Assembly (NCBI GenBank): GCA_007117575.1 | Contig: SKGH01000033.1 | Coordinates: 1 to 5,631, forward strand | Length of the DNA stretch: 5,631 nucleotides | Source: Candidatus Kaiserbacteria bacterium | Lineage (GTDB): Bacteria; Patescibacteriota; Minisyncoccia; Phycocordibacterales; UBA918 | Reading direction: 5' to 3' | Shown: positions 5,161-5,631 of the stretch, piece by piece | Numbering within the stretch: position 1 is the first letter of the stretch | Layout: the number at the start of each line of letters is the position of its first letter | Notes under the pieces: model-generated | The model's input: only the letters and a program-made list of their open reading frames with translations | The model's database searches: none | Told to the model about the DNA's origin: nothing | Program-made: the position numbers and the translations under genes

Positions 5161-5258
5161 GGGTCTGTCCCCGAACTCGATTTCTTGCACTTTTTTAGGA
5201 ATTTTATGGCTTAACCACGTGAGTTAAATGGTCAAAATGTGAGTTCGGGGACATGCCC
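5161..5258. mobile_element. 98-bp inverted-repeat element (MITE- or REP-like) flanked by TAAAT
   Basis: The ends are 18-bp inverted repeats matching at 15 positions: GGGTCTGTCCCCGAACTC (5161-5178) and GAGTTCGGGGACATGCCC (5241-5258), with an unbroken 12-bp match and a 3-nt mismatch before the outer GGG/CCC. Inside are ATTTT/AAAAT (5201-5205, 5234-5238) and TTAAC/GTTAA (5211-5215, 5223-5227). TAAAT occurs directly on both sides (5156-5160 and 5259-5263), as for a 5-bp target duplication; the left copy contains the stop codon of the Gmad2 gene. It codes for nothing. The GGGTCTGTCCCC end resembles motifs I recall beside Y1/REP-associated transposases, but those do not normally make target duplications, so a DDE-type MITE is the alternative. 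Confidence 0.6.
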
Positions 5259-5299
5259 TAAATATAAGTTGTTACCTTATGGTAAAAAATAGTACTTGT

Positions 5300-5319
5300 C
5301 CTTAGTCTAGGGTTTTTTT
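5300..5319 (+). terminator. Intrinsic terminator, probably of the Gmad2 gene
   Basis: CCTTA (5300-5304) pairs with TAGGG (5308-5312), one G-U pair, around a GTC loop, followed by seven T (5313-5319). The stem is short but the T-tract is strong. If 5161-5258 is an insertion, this terminator originally stood about 40 nt after the stop codon. Confidence 0.5.
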
Positions 5320-5565
5320 AGTGTTTTTAAAAAGTTAGTTTGGTAAGAGTTTTATAATTTAGACACTTGCAGTAAGCACAACACAACATTTTGTAGGAAG
5401 AATGGTTGGCTATAAACAATTTTCATTGGAGACGGTAATAACGATACTGAATTTCAATTTGTTCATATTCTCACTTTACGCAATGACTTATACACAACAC
5501 CACACCAAGCAAACAATTACTCAGTGATAGTATTAATACAATTAACAGACCAACAACTGATACTT
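5320..5565. other. Non-coding upstream region of the last gene
   Basis: No supported gene or stable hairpin in these 246 nt. A 41-codon frame (5402-5527) has no acceptable ribosome-binding site. TGATAGTAT (5525-5533) fits a weak extended -10 promoter that would start RNA near 5540, about 25 nt before the ATG at 5566. A single TTATACACA (5488-5496) matches the DnaA-box consensus but stands alone. Confidence 0.4.
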
Positions 5566-5631
5566 ATGTCAAATGAAAAAAATATCCTTAAAATTTTTAT
5601 AGCTACCAGCCTTATCTTGTCTTTAGTTTTA
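5566..5631 (+). CDS. N-terminal start of a membrane-anchored or exported protein (3' end outside window)
   Basis: An ATG opens 22 codons that run off the window. The peptide MSNEKNILKIF followed by an uninterrupted hydrophobic run (IATSLILSLVL) is a typical signal-anchor or signal-peptide start, like those of the PLD and Gmad2 genes upstream. No Shine-Dalgarno sequence is seen. Nothing can be said about function. Confidence 0.65.
   Translation, partial: MSNEKNILKIFIATSLILSLVL

Noticed and set aside
5488..5496. DnaA box TTATACACA, possible replication origin
   Set aside because: A single match with no cluster of boxes, no unwinding element arrangement and no dnaA or dnaN nearby.
5402..5527. 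41-codon plus-strand ORF (starts MVGYKQF)
   Set aside because: The purine run AGGAAG is only 1 nt from the ATG, which is too close to act as a ribosome-binding site, and the peptide shows no family or anchor pattern.
1..5631. CRISPR array, tRNA, rRNA, toxin-antitoxin pair or transposase gene
   Set aside because: I saw no regularly spaced repeats, no cloverleaf with a proper T-arm (the TTCGAGC at 672-678 lacks matching stems), no rRNA segments, and no protein with transposase, toxin or antitoxin motifs.

Overview
This is an AT-rich (roughly one-third GC) bacterial window with standard code-11 genes and no mobile-element proteins. It most resembles a member of the Candidate Phyla Radiation (Patescibacteria, Parcubacteria-like). 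That placement is an inference. It rests on a short membrane-anchored protein made of a single Gmad2 Ig-like domain, on a 405-residue single-pass protein with an N-terminal helical motif and a lipoprotein-like outer domain, both types I associate with that group, and on start codons lying only 5-8 nt past -10 hexamers without Shine-Dalgarno sequences.

Layout. Positions 1-600 hold the 3' end of a plus-strand gene for a probable secreted beta-rich protein. Positions 601-1112 form a 512-nt non-coding region. It contains a strong hairpin/terminator, two AT palindromes, a repeated 18-22-nt motif and a roughly 230-nt block (about 810-1036) whose ends pair over about 18 bp and which holds further nested stems. 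This is the best candidate for something undescribed here. Positions 1113-2564 encode a membrane-anchored phospholipase-D superfamily protein. Positions 2565-2898 are non-coding with three compact hairpins and one tiny ORF behind the only good Shine-Dalgarno sequence in the window. Positions 2899-4116 encode the 405-residue membrane protein, followed by an intrinsic terminator (4143-4167). A small minus-strand membrane protein (4392-4177) converges on it. The AT-rich spacer 4393-4675 is divergent and carries promoters and inverted repeats. Positions 4676-5158 encode the Gmad2 protein. Directly after its stop codon lies a 98-bp element with 18-bp terminal inverted repeats flanked by TAAAT, and beyond that an intrinsic terminator (5300-5319). 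A new gene beginning with a hydrophobic anchor starts at 5566 and runs off the end.

The genes are mostly single transcription units with their own promoters, not an operon. The shared theme is the cell surface: every complete protein has one N-terminal or near-N-terminal membrane segment, and the larger ones have their bulk predicted outside the membrane. No pathway links them in an obvious way. Spacing between genes is loose (300-500 nt), which is unusual for a compact genome and is where the most interesting structure lies.
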